DNA of 64,000 nucleotides. Origin: Acidihalobacter prosperus. GTDB taxonomy: Bacteria > Pseudomonadota > Gammaproteobacteria > DSM-5130 > Acidihalobacteraceae. Position 1 is the first letter of the stretch, and the number at the start of each line of letters is the position of its first letter. A program made the position numbers and the translations under genes. The stretch lies in the NCBI RefSeq assembly GCF_000754095.2, contig NZ_JQSG02000002.1:124001-188000 (forward strand). The letters run 5' to 3'. Positions 1-8,298 of the stretch are shown here, in pieces. The notes beneath the pieces were generated by a model. The model was given only the letters and a program-made list of their open reading frames with translations, ran no database searches and was not told where the DNA came from.

Positions 1-856
1 GAATCGATTTGATTTTGTCGGCATAGGCTGGATCCGTGGCGTAGCCCGCCTGCTGCAGACCGTCGAGATAGGCGGCGGGATTAGAGGCCTGGGTCATGGC
101 CTCCTGGTAGCGAGGCTGCGTCGAGATGAGGTGCGCGTAGTCCGCGAAGCTCGCCGCGAGCGACGGATAGGCACGGAAGGACGCACGCTCGCGCTGTAGC
201 GCGCCGTCTCGATACTCCATCGTCGGCACGCTCACCTGCGCGCCCTGCCAACTCCCGCCTGCCTTGATGCCGAACAGGTTGAAACTGCTGCGCCCGTCCG
301 GCGTAGTCGGAATCTGCTTGCCCCAGCCGGTTTCCAGCGCCGCCTGCGCGACCAGCACCTCGGGCGCCACGCCGATCGAGACCGCGGCCTGACGTGCGTA
401 CGGCAGTACCGCACGCACGAATTCGCCCGGCGTCGCCGGCGGCCACGCCGCCGGACGGGCTGCCTCGCCCGCACCCGCGGTCGGATTCGGCGGCGGCGCG
501 AGCGGCATCGAAACGGCCGGCGCGGCCGGGGGCTTGGCGGGACGACCGCCCAGCGAATGGTCGATCAGACCGCCGAGCTTGAGCGCGTCCCGGCCGGCCA
601 GTTCGATCGCGAGCTGATGGTCGTACAATCCCTGGTACAGGCGCGTCTGCGAGTTGTCGAGCAGGCCATGTTGCGGCGTGGCCTCGCGCATGGCCTTGAG
701 CATCATCTGAATGAACACGGCCTCGAACTGCTTGGCCGCCGCCCGCCGCGCGCCCGGGCTATTGGTCTGCGCCGCCGCCTTGAGCTGCGCCAAGCCCTGG
801 AAATCGGTATAGGTCGAAGCCAGGGCACCGACGTTGCTGGCGAGAGCTCCGGCCAT
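1..856 (-). CDS. flgJ: Flagellar rod-cap/peptidoglycan hydrolase FlgJ (3' end off window)
   Basis: Partial gene: the start is inside the window and the C-terminus continues beyond position 1. The N-terminal part (about residues 1-100) is the rod-capping domain, with the conserved stretch AAKQFEAVFIQMMLKAMR. A proline/alanine-rich linker follows. The C-terminal part is a glucosaminidase-type muramidase domain with the catalytic-Glu motif AALETGWGK and later FNLFGIKAG. Two-domain FlgJ is typical of gamma- and betaproteobacteria: it caps the growing rod in the periplasm and opens peptidoglycan for it. The ATG overlaps the flgI stop by one base, so the two are translationally coupled. It is the last visible gene of the flgB operon. 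Confidence 0.95.
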   Translation of the reverse strand, partial: MAGALASNVGALASTYTDFQGLAQLKAAAQTNSPGARRAAAKQFEAVFIQMMLKAMREATPQHGLLDNSQTRLYQGLYDHQLAIELAGRDALKLGGLIDHSLGGRPAKPPAAPAVSMPLAPPPNPTAGAGEAARPAAWPPATPGEFVRAVLPYARQAAVSIGVAPEVLVAQAALETGWGKQIPTTPDGRSSFNLFGIKAGGSWQGAQVSVPTMEYRDGALQRERASFRAYPSLAASFADYAHLISTQPRYQEAMTQASNPAAYLDGLQQAGYATDPAYADKIKSI

Positions 857-1974
857 CAGATCACCACCAGCTGCGCGCGCAGCGCGCCGGCACGCTTGAG
901 TGCCTCCAGGATCGCGATCAGGTCGTCGGGCGTGGCGCCCACCCGATTGATCGCCTTGACGATCGAGTTGAGCGTCACCCCGGGCTTGAACACGAAGGCA
1001 TGCGCCTTGGCCTGCTTCGCGCTGACCTGGGTATTGGGCGTGACCACCGTATTGCCGCCGGATAGCGCATTCGGCTGACTGACCTGCGGGCTTTCCGAAA
1101 TGGTCACGGTCAGATTGCCGTGGGCGACCGCGGAAGGCAGCACGCGCACGCTGCTGCCGATGATCACCGTACCCGTGCGAGCGTTGACCACCACGCGCGC
1201 CGGCGGTGCCGCGGGATCGATATTGATATTTTCCAGATAGGACACGAAGGCCACGCGCTGCCCTCGATCGAGCGGAGCGTTGACCTTCACCGACGCGGCA
1301 TCCATGGCCTCGGCGGTGCCGGGACCCATGGCCTGGTTGATGGCGTGCGAGAGCCGGGTGGCCGTGGTGTAGCTCGGGTTGTTGAGGTCGAGGGTGATGC
1401 TGTTGCCGCGATCGAAGGCGGTGGGCACGTCGCGTTCGACGGTGGCCCCATTGGGCACCGTACCGACACTGAGGACATTGACCTGCACACTGGAACCGCC
1501 GCCGCCCGCGCCGTAGCCGCCCACCACCAGATTGCCCTGCGCCATCGCATAGACCTGGCCGTTGGCGCCACGCAGCGGCGTCATCACCAGCGTGCCGCCG
1601 CGCAGGCTTTTGGCATTGCCGATCGAGGATACGGTCACGTCGATGTTCTGACCGGGTTTGGCATAAGGCGGCAGACTGGCCGTCACCAGGACGGCGGCGA
1701 CGTTCTTGAGCTGCGGATTCACATTGCCCGGCAGGGTGACGCCGAAACGCGTGAGCATGTTCTCGATGCTCTGGATGGTGAACGGCGCCTGGCTGGTCTG
1801 GTCGCCCGTGCCGTCGAGCCCCACGACGAGCCCGTAACCGACCAGCTGGTTGCTGCGCACCCCGGCCACCGTCGCGAGATCGCGCACCAGTTCGGCCTGT
1901 GCACCGCCAGCCAGACCGAGCAGCATGACCAGCACGGCCAGACCGCGGAACATCACAACATGTGGTTCGCGCAT
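856..1974 (-). CDS. flgI: Flagellar P-ring protein FlgI
   Basis: The 372-residue product matches the usual FlgI length. It begins with a Sec signal peptide ([23 protein letters not shown]) and continues with the family hallmarks [20 protein letters not shown] and [10 protein letters not shown]. It forms the periplasmic P ring around the flagellar rod in the peptidoglycan layer. The ATG at 1974 was chosen over a longer open frame because it is preceded by a G-rich ribosome-binding site and starts the signal peptide. It lies between flgH and flgJ, the canonical order. Confidence 0.96.
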   Translation of the reverse strand: MREPHVVMFRGLAVLVMLLGLAGGAQAELVRDLATVAGVRSNQLVGYGLVVGLDGTGDQTSQAPFTIQSIENMLTRFGVTLPGNVNPQLKNVAAVLVTASLPPYAKPGQNIDVTVSSIGNAKSLRGGTLVMTPLRGANGQVYAMAQGNLVVGGYGAGGGGSSVQVNVLSVGTVPNGATVERDVPTAFDRGNSITLDLNNPSYTTATRLSHAINQAMGPGTAEAMDAASVKVNAPLDRGQRVAFVSYLENINIDPAAPPARVVVNARTGTVIIGSSVRVLPSAVAHGNLTVTISESPQVSQPNALSGGNTVVTPNTQVSAKQAKAHAFVFKPGVTLNSIVKAINRVGATPDDLIAILEALKRAGALRAQLVVI

Positions 1975-1985
1975 CGTCGCCCCCC

Positions 1986-2693
1986 TCACAGCGGCCACCA
2001 GGCGGCGTTGAAGAATTTCGCCAGCCAGCCCTCTCGATTGGCGTCGTTGAGCACGCCGCGGCCGCCATAGGCGATCTCGGCATTGGCGACCTGGGTCGAC
2101 AGCACCGTGTCCTGCGGGGTGATGTCCGCCGAGCGCACGATGCCACGGAAGCGCACGTACTCGCGCCCCTGATTGAGCGCGATCCACTTCTCACCCTGCA
2201 CGACCAGATTGCCGTTCGACAACACCTGCGCCACGGTCACCGAGATGGTGCCGCTGAGCTGGTTGCTCTGGGTGCTGCTGCCCTTGCCTGCAAAGGCATT
2301 CTTGCTGGCGAGACCAGTGCTGAGCAATGACTTGCCGTTATAAGTGACACCGGCCCCGAGCACCGTCGGCGCGGAGACGTCGACGCTGGTGTCGCGCGAC
2401 GTGGAGGTGTCTGCCGACTTGTTGGCGTTGGTGTTTTCGTTGAGCACCACCGTCAGAATGTCGCCGACATGGCGCGCGCGCTGATCCGAGAACAACGGCA
2501 CGCTGTCGGCGCTCTGATAGATCGCACCGTTGTTCTGCGAGGCCGGCTTGGGCGGCACCGGCATCACGGCGGTGAAATCGGGATTGCTGCCGCGGGTCGG
2601 TCCGGGCTGCAGGCTGGCGCAGCCGCCAAGCGCCGCCAGCGCCGCCAGCAGCGCGGCGAAGCGTATTCCCCCTGCCATCTTCTGTGCGTTCAT
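1986..2693 (-). CDS. flgH: Flagellar L-ring lipoprotein FlgH
   Basis: This 235-residue outer-membrane lipoprotein has a short signal sequence ending in the lipobox ALGGC (Cys at about residue 24). The body shows typical FlgH features: [19 protein letters not shown]-like text, NENTNANK, and the C-terminal [13 protein letters not shown]-like stretch (here [14 protein letters not shown]). FlgH forms the L ring that supports the rod in the outer membrane. The start at 2693 puts the lipobox at the expected distance; upstream in-frame codons belong to the flgG overlap region. It sits directly after flgG and before flgI. Confidence 0.95.
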   Translation of the reverse strand: MNAQKMAGGIRFAALLAALAALGGCASLQPGPTRGSNPDFTAVMPVPPKPASQNNGAIYQSADSVPLFSDQRARHVGDILTVVLNENTNANKSADTSTSRDTSVDVSAPTVLGAGVTYNGKSLLSTGLASKNAFAGKGSSTQSNQLSGTISVTVAQVLSNGNLVVQGEKWIALNQGREYVRFRGIVRSADITPQDTVLSTQVANAEIAYGGRGVLNDANREGWLAKFFNAAWWPL

Positions 2694-2707
2694 ATGGGTC
2701 CCAAGCC

Positions 2708-3493
2708 TCACAGGGTCTGGTTGACGTACTGCAGCATCTGGTCGGTGGTGGCGATGGCCTTCGAGTTGATCTCGTAGGCACGCTGGCATTCGATCATGTT
2801 CACTAACGACTCGACCGTGTTGACGTTCGAACTTTCCAGCGCGCCCTGCTGCAGCGAGCCCAGGCCATTGACGCCCGGCGTGCCCGATTGCGCGGTGCCG
2901 CTGGCCGCGGTTTCCAGATACAGGTTCTGCCCGACCGCCTGCAGACCCGCCGGATTGATGAAATCCGCCAACTGCACCGTGCCGATCTGCGTCGGTGTGG
3001 TGCTGCCGGCCACGGTCGCGGTCACGGTGCCGTCGGTGCCGATGGTGATCGACTGGGTATTCGGCGGCACCGTGATGCCAGGCTGCAGCGGATACCCGTT
3101 GGCGGTCACCACTTGGCCGTTGCTGTTGAGCTGAAACTCGCCGTCACGGGTGTAGGCCACGGTGCCATCGGGCATGGTGATCTGGAAAAAACCGCGTCCC
3201 TGGACGGCCAGATCGAGATTGTTGCCCGTCTGGATGATGTTGCCCTGGGTGAAGATTTTTTCGGTCGAATCGATACGCACGCCGGTGCCGATCATCAGGC
3301 CGGAGGGCAACTGGGTATTCTGCGACGACTGCGCACCCGGCTGGCGCACGTTCTGATACAGCAGATCCTCGAACGACGCACGCCCCTTCTTGAATCCAGT
3401 GGTGCTGACGTTGGCTAGATTGTTGGCGATCACGTCCATGCGCGTCTGCTGCGCATCGAGTCCGGTTTTCGCGATCCACAAGGCTGGATTCAT
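2708..3493 (-). CDS. flgG: Flagellar distal rod protein FlgG
   Basis: At 261 residues it is exactly the family length. The N-terminus ([37 protein letters not shown]) is the rod/hook axial-protein signature, and the C-terminus has the matching [22 protein letters not shown] helix. These two coiled ends pack into the D0 domain of the distal rod. A GGGAGA ribosome-binding site precedes the ATG. It follows flgF in the operon. The longer middle domain separates it from FlgF. Confidence 0.97.
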   Translation of the reverse strand: MNPALWIAKTGLDAQQTRMDVIANNLANVSTTGFKKGRASFEDLLYQNVRQPGAQSSQNTQLPSGLMIGTGVRIDSTEKIFTQGNIIQTGNNLDLAVQGRGFFQITMPDGTVAYTRDGEFQLNSNGQVVTANGYPLQPGITVPPNTQSITIGTDGTVTATVAGSTTPTQIGTVQLADFINPAGLQAVGQNLYLETAASGTAQSGTPGVNGLGSLQQGALESSNVNTVESLVNMIECQRAYEINSKAIATTDQMLQYVNQTL

Positions 3494-3511
3494 GTTCTTA
3501 TCTCCCGATCA

Positions 3512-4252
3512 TCAGGCCAGGCGTATCAGCTGGGCGCTGGCCTGATCGTTGTTTTGTGCGGTCTTCATGAGCTTGACCTGCATCTCGAACTGGCGCGCCA
3601 GCGAAATCATTTTGACCATCGCATCGATCGTGTTGACGTTGCTGCCCTCCAGCGCCCCCGAGACCACCGATACGTCCGCGCTCGCAGGCAGTGGCTGGTT
3701 GTTGCGCGTGTGCATCAGGCCGTCCAGGCCTTTTTTCAGCTCGCTGTCCGGCGGATTCACCAGCTTGATCCGATCCACTACCGCCAAGGCGTTGGGCTGC
3801 TGTCCGGTCGGCAACACCGTGATCGTCCCATCATGGCCGATATCGACCTTTTCATGCGGCGGCACCGCGATCGGTCCGGAGTTGCCGAGCACCGGGTACC
3901 CCTGGCTGGTGGTCAGCAAGCCATTGCCGTTGAGTTTCAGCTCGCCGGCGCGCGTATAGGCTTCCTGGCCGTCTGGCCCCTGCACCGCAATCCAGCCGGG
4001 CCCGTTGATGGCCACATCCAGCGAACGGCCGGTGGTGATGAGCGGACCCTGCGTGAAATCCGTGCCCGTACCCTCGTCCTGCGTGTAGACCCGGCTGGCG
4101 TAGCCCGGCCCCTCGATGGGCACCGACTTGAAGGCCTCCAGGTCGCGCTTGAAGCCGACCGTGTTGGCATTGGCCAGATTGTTGGTCGTGTTCGCCTGCG
4201 CCAGGAGAGTTTCCTTGGCTCCGGACATGGCGATATAGAGCATGCGATCCAT
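3512..4252 (-). CDS. flgF: Flagellar proximal rod protein FlgF
   Basis: The 246-residue product starts MDRMLYIAMSGAKETLLAQ, the typical FlgF beginning, followed by the NNLANANTVGFKRDL axial signature. The C-terminal helix EGSNVNTIDAMVKMISLARQFE matches the family. It is a structural part of the proximal rod, exported by the flagellar type III apparatus, so it has no Sec signal. A second in-frame ATG three codons downstream is also possible. It lies between flgE and flgG as in enteric and pseudomonad operons. Confidence 0.95.
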   Translation of the reverse strand: MDRMLYIAMSGAKETLLAQANTTNNLANANTVGFKRDLEAFKSVPIEGPGYASRVYTQDEGTGTDFTQGPLITTGRSLDVAINGPGWIAVQGPDGQEAYTRAGELKLNGNGLLTTSQGYPVLGNSGPIAVPPHEKVDIGHDGTITVLPTGQQPNALAVVDRIKLVNPPDSELKKGLDGLMHTRNNQPLPASADVSVVSGALEGSNVNTIDAMVKMISLARQFEMQVKLMKTAQNNDQASAQLIRLA

Positions 4253-4272
4253 GGCGCGTCACCGAATCCCGA

Positions 4273-5541
4273 TCAGGTCATGTTGATGATGGTCTGGGTC
4301 ACCGTATTGGCCGTGGTGATCACCTTGGCATTGGCCTGGTAGTTGCGCTGCTCGGTAATCAGGTCGACGAGCTGCTTGGCTTCGTCGACATTGGAATTCT
4401 CCAGCGACCCGGCCTGTATCTGCCCAAGGCTGCCCGTGCCCGGCGCACCGAGGATTGGCGTGCCCGAGGCATAGGTCTGCCCCCAACCGGTATTTCCCAC
4501 GGCCTGCAAGCCCTGCGGGTTGGTGAAGTTCGCCAATGCGATCTGCCCCAGCGCCTGCGACTGGCCGTTGGTGTAACGCGCCGAAATCACGCCGGAATTA
4601 TCGATGTTCAGGCCGGCGAGCTGGCCCGAGGTATAACCGTTCTGGGTCAGACTGTTGACACTGCTGGTATTACCGAACATGGTCGAACCGGTCAGATTCA
4701 GCGTGACGTTCATGGCCGCCGCGCCATTGGTCGGCGAATAGGCGTCGTAGGGGATTTGGCCGTTTGCGGGCGTCACCAGGTTGCCGTTGGCGTCGAAGGT
4801 CAGCGTCGCCTGCGGGTTACCGCCGGTGGTCACCGTGGTGCCGTCGACCTGGGTCAGCACCTGCCAGGTCGTATTGCCGGGCGTGGTCGTGGTCGAGGGC
4901 GTGGTCGTGTCCTTGCGGAAGTAGAAAATCGCGGTATGCGGCGCGCCCAGCGAATCGTAGACCGTGGCTGGCGTGGAGTAGGTATACGACGCGGTATTGG
5001 TCGGATTGATCGTGCCAACGCCGAGGTCGGGCGCTGCCGCGTTGAGGTTGATCGAGGCGGCGATAGTGGAGGTCGCCTGCGGTGGGCCCGCGCTGGTGGA
5101 GAGCTGCAGGTTGGTCAGACTGCCCTGGTTGAAGGTCGGGTTGGTGGACTGCGGATTGATCGGCGCATAGACCTGCAGCTGCTGCCCCTGGGCATTGACC
5201 ACGTAACCCTGCTGGTCGACCTGCATGGCGCCGGCGCGGCTGTAGACCTGCGTGCCGTTGTTGCTGAAGATGAAAAATCCCTGGCCGTTGATCGCGGCAT
5301 CGAGGGTGTTGCCCGTATTGTGCAGCGTGCCCTGGCTGAACTGCTGGGTCACCGCCTGCAGCTGCACGCCCGAACCCACGGCCTTGTTGCTGATGCCGTT
5401 GTAGGCCGTGGCGTAGATGTCGCCGAACTCCGCGCGCGAGGATTTGAAACCCGTGGTGCCGGCGTTGGCGATGTTGTTGGCGGTCACGTTGAGCGCCTCG
5501 GACGCCGCGTTCAAACCGGTCAGTGCCGTTCCGAAAGACAT
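4273..5541 (-). CDS. flgE: Flagellar hook protein FlgE
   Basis: This 422-residue protein begins [19 protein letters not shown], with the axial signature [20 protein letters not shown], and ends with [22 protein letters not shown] and a short terminal helix. The central part is rich in Thr, Asn, Ser and Gly, as expected for the exposed hook domains. It polymerises into the hook joining rod and filament, with FlgD as its assembly cap. An AAGGAGA site lies seven bases before the ATG. Length and position after flgD fit. Confidence 0.97.
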   Translation of the reverse strand: MSFGTALTGLNAASEALNVTANNIANAGTTGFKSSRAEFGDIYATAYNGISNKAVGSGVQLQAVTQQFSQGTLHNTGNTLDAAINGQGFFIFSNNGTQVYSRAGAMQVDQQGYVVNAQGQQLQVYAPINPQSTNPTFNQGSLTNLQLSTSAGPPQATSTIAASINLNAAAPDLGVGTINPTNTASYTYSTPATVYDSLGAPHTAIFYFRKDTTTPSTTTTPGNTTWQVLTQVDGTTVTTGGNPQATLTFDANGNLVTPANGQIPYDAYSPTNGAAAMNVTLNLTGSTMFGNTSSVNSLTQNGYTSGQLAGLNIDNSGVISARYTNGQSQALGQIALANFTNPQGLQAVGNTGWGQTYASGTPILGAPGTGSLGQIQAGSLENSNVDEAKQLVDLITEQRNYQANAKVITTANTVTQTIINMT

Positions 5542-5584
5542 TGTGCGTTCTCCTTATCTAATGCGCCTTAACTGCCGGATCGCT

Positions 5585-6301
5585 CTAACTGATCTGCCGT
5601 ACCTGGGAAAGGTCGACGCTGCCCATGCCGTCGCCCAGAGAAAGGGTGATCGGCCCCCCGTTCTGCGCCAGCGTGACGCTCGATACCTGCGCAGGGGACA
5701 GCACGTTGAGCCCCTGGTTCTGACCGTTGACCTGACCGACCGCCTTGACCTCGTAGGTCCCGGCCGGCATCGGCGTGCCCTGCATGTTGGTGCCGTCCCA
5801 GCTGAAATTTGCCAGACCCTGCGCCTGTGTGCCGAGATCGATCTGCTTGACCAGCTGGCCGCTGCGGTCATAAATCCCCACCGAAACCTGCGAGGCCGGC
5901 GAGCTGATGTCGACCGAACCCTGCAGCGAGCCGGTCGCCGGCAGCACCGCCATCGAGGACGGCGCCAGCACGGTCCGACCGACCAGACTGGCCGCCTGCA
6001 ATGCCTGATTGGTCGACAGCGACTTCGACAGCGTGGCGAACGATGAGGACATGTTCTGGATACCGGACACGGTACTGAACTGCGCCAACTGGGCCAGCAT
6101 GTTCTGACCGCTCATCGGCTGCGTGGGATCCTGGTTCTTGAGTTCGGCCACCATCAGGTTCAGGAACGCCTGCTGCCCCAGCTGGCCGGTGGATGAAGCC
6201 GTACCACTGGTCGCGGTGGTCGGGGAACTCGTGCTGCCGGTAATACCGAGCTGCGCGAGAATGCTGGGGTCGAAACTCGAATTGACGGCGCTTGTGCTCA
6301 T
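5585..6301 (-). CDS. flgD: Flagellar hook-cap (hook assembly scaffold) protein FlgD
   Basis: The 238-residue protein has a disordered Ser/Thr-rich N-terminus, then the conserved FlgD N-domain (LGQQAFLNLMVAELKNQDP, QNMLAQLAQFSTVSGIQNM). A C-terminal Ig/tudor-like part contains SWDGTNMQGTPMPAGTYEV. It caps the growing hook and is needed for FlgE polymerisation. An AGGTGG site precedes the ATG. Its position just upstream of flgE is canonical. Confidence 0.96.
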   Translation of the reverse strand: MSTSAVNSSFDPSILAQLGITGSTSSPTTATSGTASSTGQLGQQAFLNLMVAELKNQDPTQPMSGQNMLAQLAQFSTVSGIQNMSSSFATLSKSLSTNQALQAASLVGRTVLAPSSMAVLPATGSLQGSVDISSPASQVSVGIYDRSGQLVKQIDLGTQAQGLANFSWDGTNMQGTPMPAGTYEVKAVGQVNGQNQGLNVLSPAQVSSVTLAQNGGPITLSLGDGMGSVDLSQVRQIS

Positions 6302-6318
6302 GCTTCCACCTCGAAGGA

Positions 6319-6735
6319 TTACTTGCCGAGCTGCTGCACGGTGCTGAGCAGCAGCTGCTGGGTTGTGGACAGGACGTTGACGTTGTTCTGGTAGCTGCGC
6401 GAGGCCGAGATCATATTGGCCATCTGCTCGACCGTATTGACATTGGTCGTGTAAACGTAGCCCTGCTTGTCGGCGAGCGGATTGCCCGGCGAATATTCAC
6501 GTCGGACGGGCGCCTGGCTCTCCTGGATATCGGTCACGCGCACGCCCACTGCCGAACCGCCGCCCTGGGCATGGAACAGCGCGGTGGCGAAGACCGGCTG
6601 ACGGGCGCGATAGGCCGCCTGCTCGCTGGAGGCGACGTCGTCGGCATTGGCGAGGTTGCTGGCCACGGTATTCAGTCGCACGCTCTGCGCGGCGAGGCCT
6701 GAACCGGCGATATTGAAAATACTGTACAGACTCAT
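6319..6735 (-). CDS. flgC: Flagellar proximal rod protein FlgC
   Basis: The 138-residue protein begins MSLYSIFNIAGSGLAAQSVRL and carries the rod signature NTVASNLANADD. The C-terminus (NVNTVEQMANMISASRSYQNNV) is the conserved axial helix. Length matches FlgC (about 135). A GGGGA site lies upstream of the ATG, and the flgB stop is only two bases before it, indicating a tight operon. It is a component of the proximal rod. Confidence 0.96.
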   Translation of the reverse strand: MSLYSIFNIAGSGLAAQSVRLNTVASNLANADDVASSEQAAYRARQPVFATALFHAQGGGSAVGVRVTDIQESQAPVRREYSPGNPLADKQGYVYTTNVNTVEQMANMISASRSYQNNVNVLSTTQQLLLSTVQQLGK

Positions 6736-6737
6736 GA

Positions 6738-7136
6738 TCAGGTCCCCATGATCGCCTTGCTGAGCCCCGAGAGACGTCCGCTCAGAATGGTCAGCGTGGC
6801 CTGGTAACGCAGCGCGTTCTCGCCGAACGCCGCCTGGTTGTACTGCAGGTTGACCGTATTGCCGTCCAGCGACGGCTGCAGCGGCACCTGATACAGCACA
6901 GGCGCAGGCCCTCCGGCGGCGGACGGCTCCATGTGCTCGGGGTTGGTGCGCATCAGCGGCAGCGCGCCACCCTGTCCGCCCTGCGCCGCCAGCGCCGCCT
7001 TGAAATCGATATCGCGGGCCTTGTAGCCAGGCGTATCGGCATTGGCGATGTTCGACGCGAGCAGTTGCGCCCGTTGCGCCTCGAGTTGCAACGCCTGCGG
7101 GAACACACCCAGTGCCTGATCGATCGAAAACGGCAT
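6738..7136 (-). CDS. flgB: Flagellar proximal rod protein FlgB
   Basis: The product of about 132 residues carries the rod signature LLASNIANADTPGYKARDIDF followed by short rod-protein sequence. It is the first gene of the flagellar operon and a component of the proximal rod. Two ATGs compete, at 7145 and 7136. The one at 7136 has AGGA (7145-7148) eight bases upstream, ideal Shine-Dalgarno spacing, whereas 7145 has no site at workable distance. A sigma-54-type promoter lies about 40 bases upstream. Confidence 0.93.
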   Translation of the reverse strand: MPFSIDQALGVFPQALQLEAQRAQLLASNIANADTPGYKARDIDFKAALAAQGGQGGALPLMRTNPEHMEPSAAGGPAPVLYQVPLQPSLDGNTVNLQYNQAAFGENALRYQATLTILSGRLSGLSKAIMGT

Positions 7137-7173
7137 TGCCAGCATCCTAAAGTTTCCACACAGTGGGTCGATA

Positions 7174-7188
7174 GCAATATGGATGCCA
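7174..7188 (-). promoter_or_regulatory. Sigma-54 (RpoN) promoter for the flgB operon
   Basis: On the minus strand the sequence reads TGGCAT, five bases, TTGC. This matches the sigma-54 -24/-12 consensus (TGGCAC-N5-TTGC) with the invariant GG and GC at correct spacing. The -24 element is 7183-7188 and the -12 element 7174-7177. A start site about 12 bases downstream would leave a leader of about 27 bases before flgB. RpoN with a FleQ-type activator drives flgB operons in pseudomonads and vibrios; FleQ control here is inference. Confidence 0.75.
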
Positions 7189-7340
7189 ATCCAGAAAGCC
7201 AGTACCCATGCGGCTTTGCGGCTGCGGCAGCCGCTCAGGCGGCAAGCTTTCGCCGCTGTCGCGGCAAGCGACGTCGCCGCAGGCCACCCCGCATATCAAG
7301 CCGATAAAGCGTTTTGATCCATGGCCTGACGGGGGTTAGC

Positions 7341-8234
7341 ATGTGCGGCCCAAGCCGGAGCGAACGAACGCCCATGCCCCAGGAACCCATTGAACAATGG
7401 ATGCAACGCGTCGCCGATGCGATCCATCCGCTTGCCGAACAGGCGCAGGCGCATCGCTGGCTGTTGAGACAGAGTCTGTTCACCCATTTCCAGCGGCTCG
7501 TCACCCTCACCAGCCTGGGCGGCATCCAGGGCCCCATCCTTGACGTGGGCGCCGGCACCGGCGCACTGACCCTGGACCTGGCCTGGCAGACGGACGGCCA
7601 GACCCGCATCACGGCCGTCGACAACGACGCCGAAGCGCTGGCGCTGCTGGCGGCTCTGGCGAAGCGGCTCGGCGTGTCCATCGAAATGCTGGCAGGCGAA
7701 GCCTCGGCGCTGCCGGCCGAAACCGCGAGCCAGGCGATGACCGTCGCGCGTTACGTGTTCCAACACCTGCCCTCGCCACAATACGCGCTGGCTGAAATGC
7801 GCCGCGTGACCCGCCCCGGGGGACGCATCATGATCATCGACGTCGACGATGGGGTCGCGCTGGGCGAGCCGCCGGAAACGCCTGCGCTGGCGACGCTTCG
7901 CGAGGCCATCGGCGCGCTGCAGATCCGTCGCGGTGGCGATCGCCGCATCGGCCGGCGCCTGTACGGTCTGATGCGCGCCGCTGGCCTTGAGGCCATACAG
8001 GTCATCCTCATGCCCCGCGTCCGCCTCGGGCTGCAGCATGGGCGCAACGCCGAAATGGAGCAGCATCAGATCGAGCGCCTGCAGAGCGAACGCGCCGCGC
8101 TGCTCGATGCGGGCTTGATCACCGCCGAAGCATTCGAGGCCGCCGTGGATGCGCTTCGGCAAGACTTCGCGCAGGACCGGTTCGAACTCGACGCCGACTT
8201 CATTGCTATCGGCCAGGTGCCCCAGAACCCGTAA
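7341..8234 (+). CDS. Class I SAM-dependent methyltransferase
   Basis: This protein of about 297 residues contains a Rossmann methyltransferase core: motif I ILDVGAGTGALTLDL, the acidic TAVDNDAEAL at the end of beta 2, and the post-motif LPSPQYALAEMRRVTRPGGRIM. The substrate is not evident. It is transcribed away from the flagellar operon. The ATG at 7341 has GGGGG five bases upstream; a later ATG at 7374 lacks a ribosome-binding site. It could be a small-molecule or quinone/lipid methyltransferase, but nothing in the neighbourhood settles this. Confidence 0.8.
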   Translation: MCGPSRSERTPMPQEPIEQWMQRVADAIHPLAEQAQAHRWLLRQSLFTHFQRLVTLTSLGGIQGPILDVGAGTGALTLDLAWQTDGQTRITAVDNDAEALALLAALAKRLGVSIEMLAGEASALPAETASQAMTVARYVFQHLPSPQYALAEMRRVTRPGGRIMIIDVDDGVALGEPPETPALATLREAIGALQIRRGGDRRIGRRLYGLMRAAGLEAIQVILMPRVRLGLQHGRNAEMEQHQIERLQSERAALLDAGLITAEAFEAAVDALRQDFAQDRFELDADFIAIGQVPQNP

Positions 8235-8298
8235 ATTCTCTTTGCAAAACGCTGATTTGCGGCTCACAATCTACGCATTGTCGAGGGAGACGATACGC

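Noticed and set aside
3554-4342. Plus-strand open frame opposite flgF
   Set aside because: His/Arg/Gln-rich composition typical of antisense shadows in high-GC DNA; flgF is unambiguous.
7218-7234. Perfect 7-base hairpin GCGGCTG-CGG-CAGCCGC as a terminator
   Set aside because: No T-run on either side and it lies between divergent genes, where no transcript needs ending.
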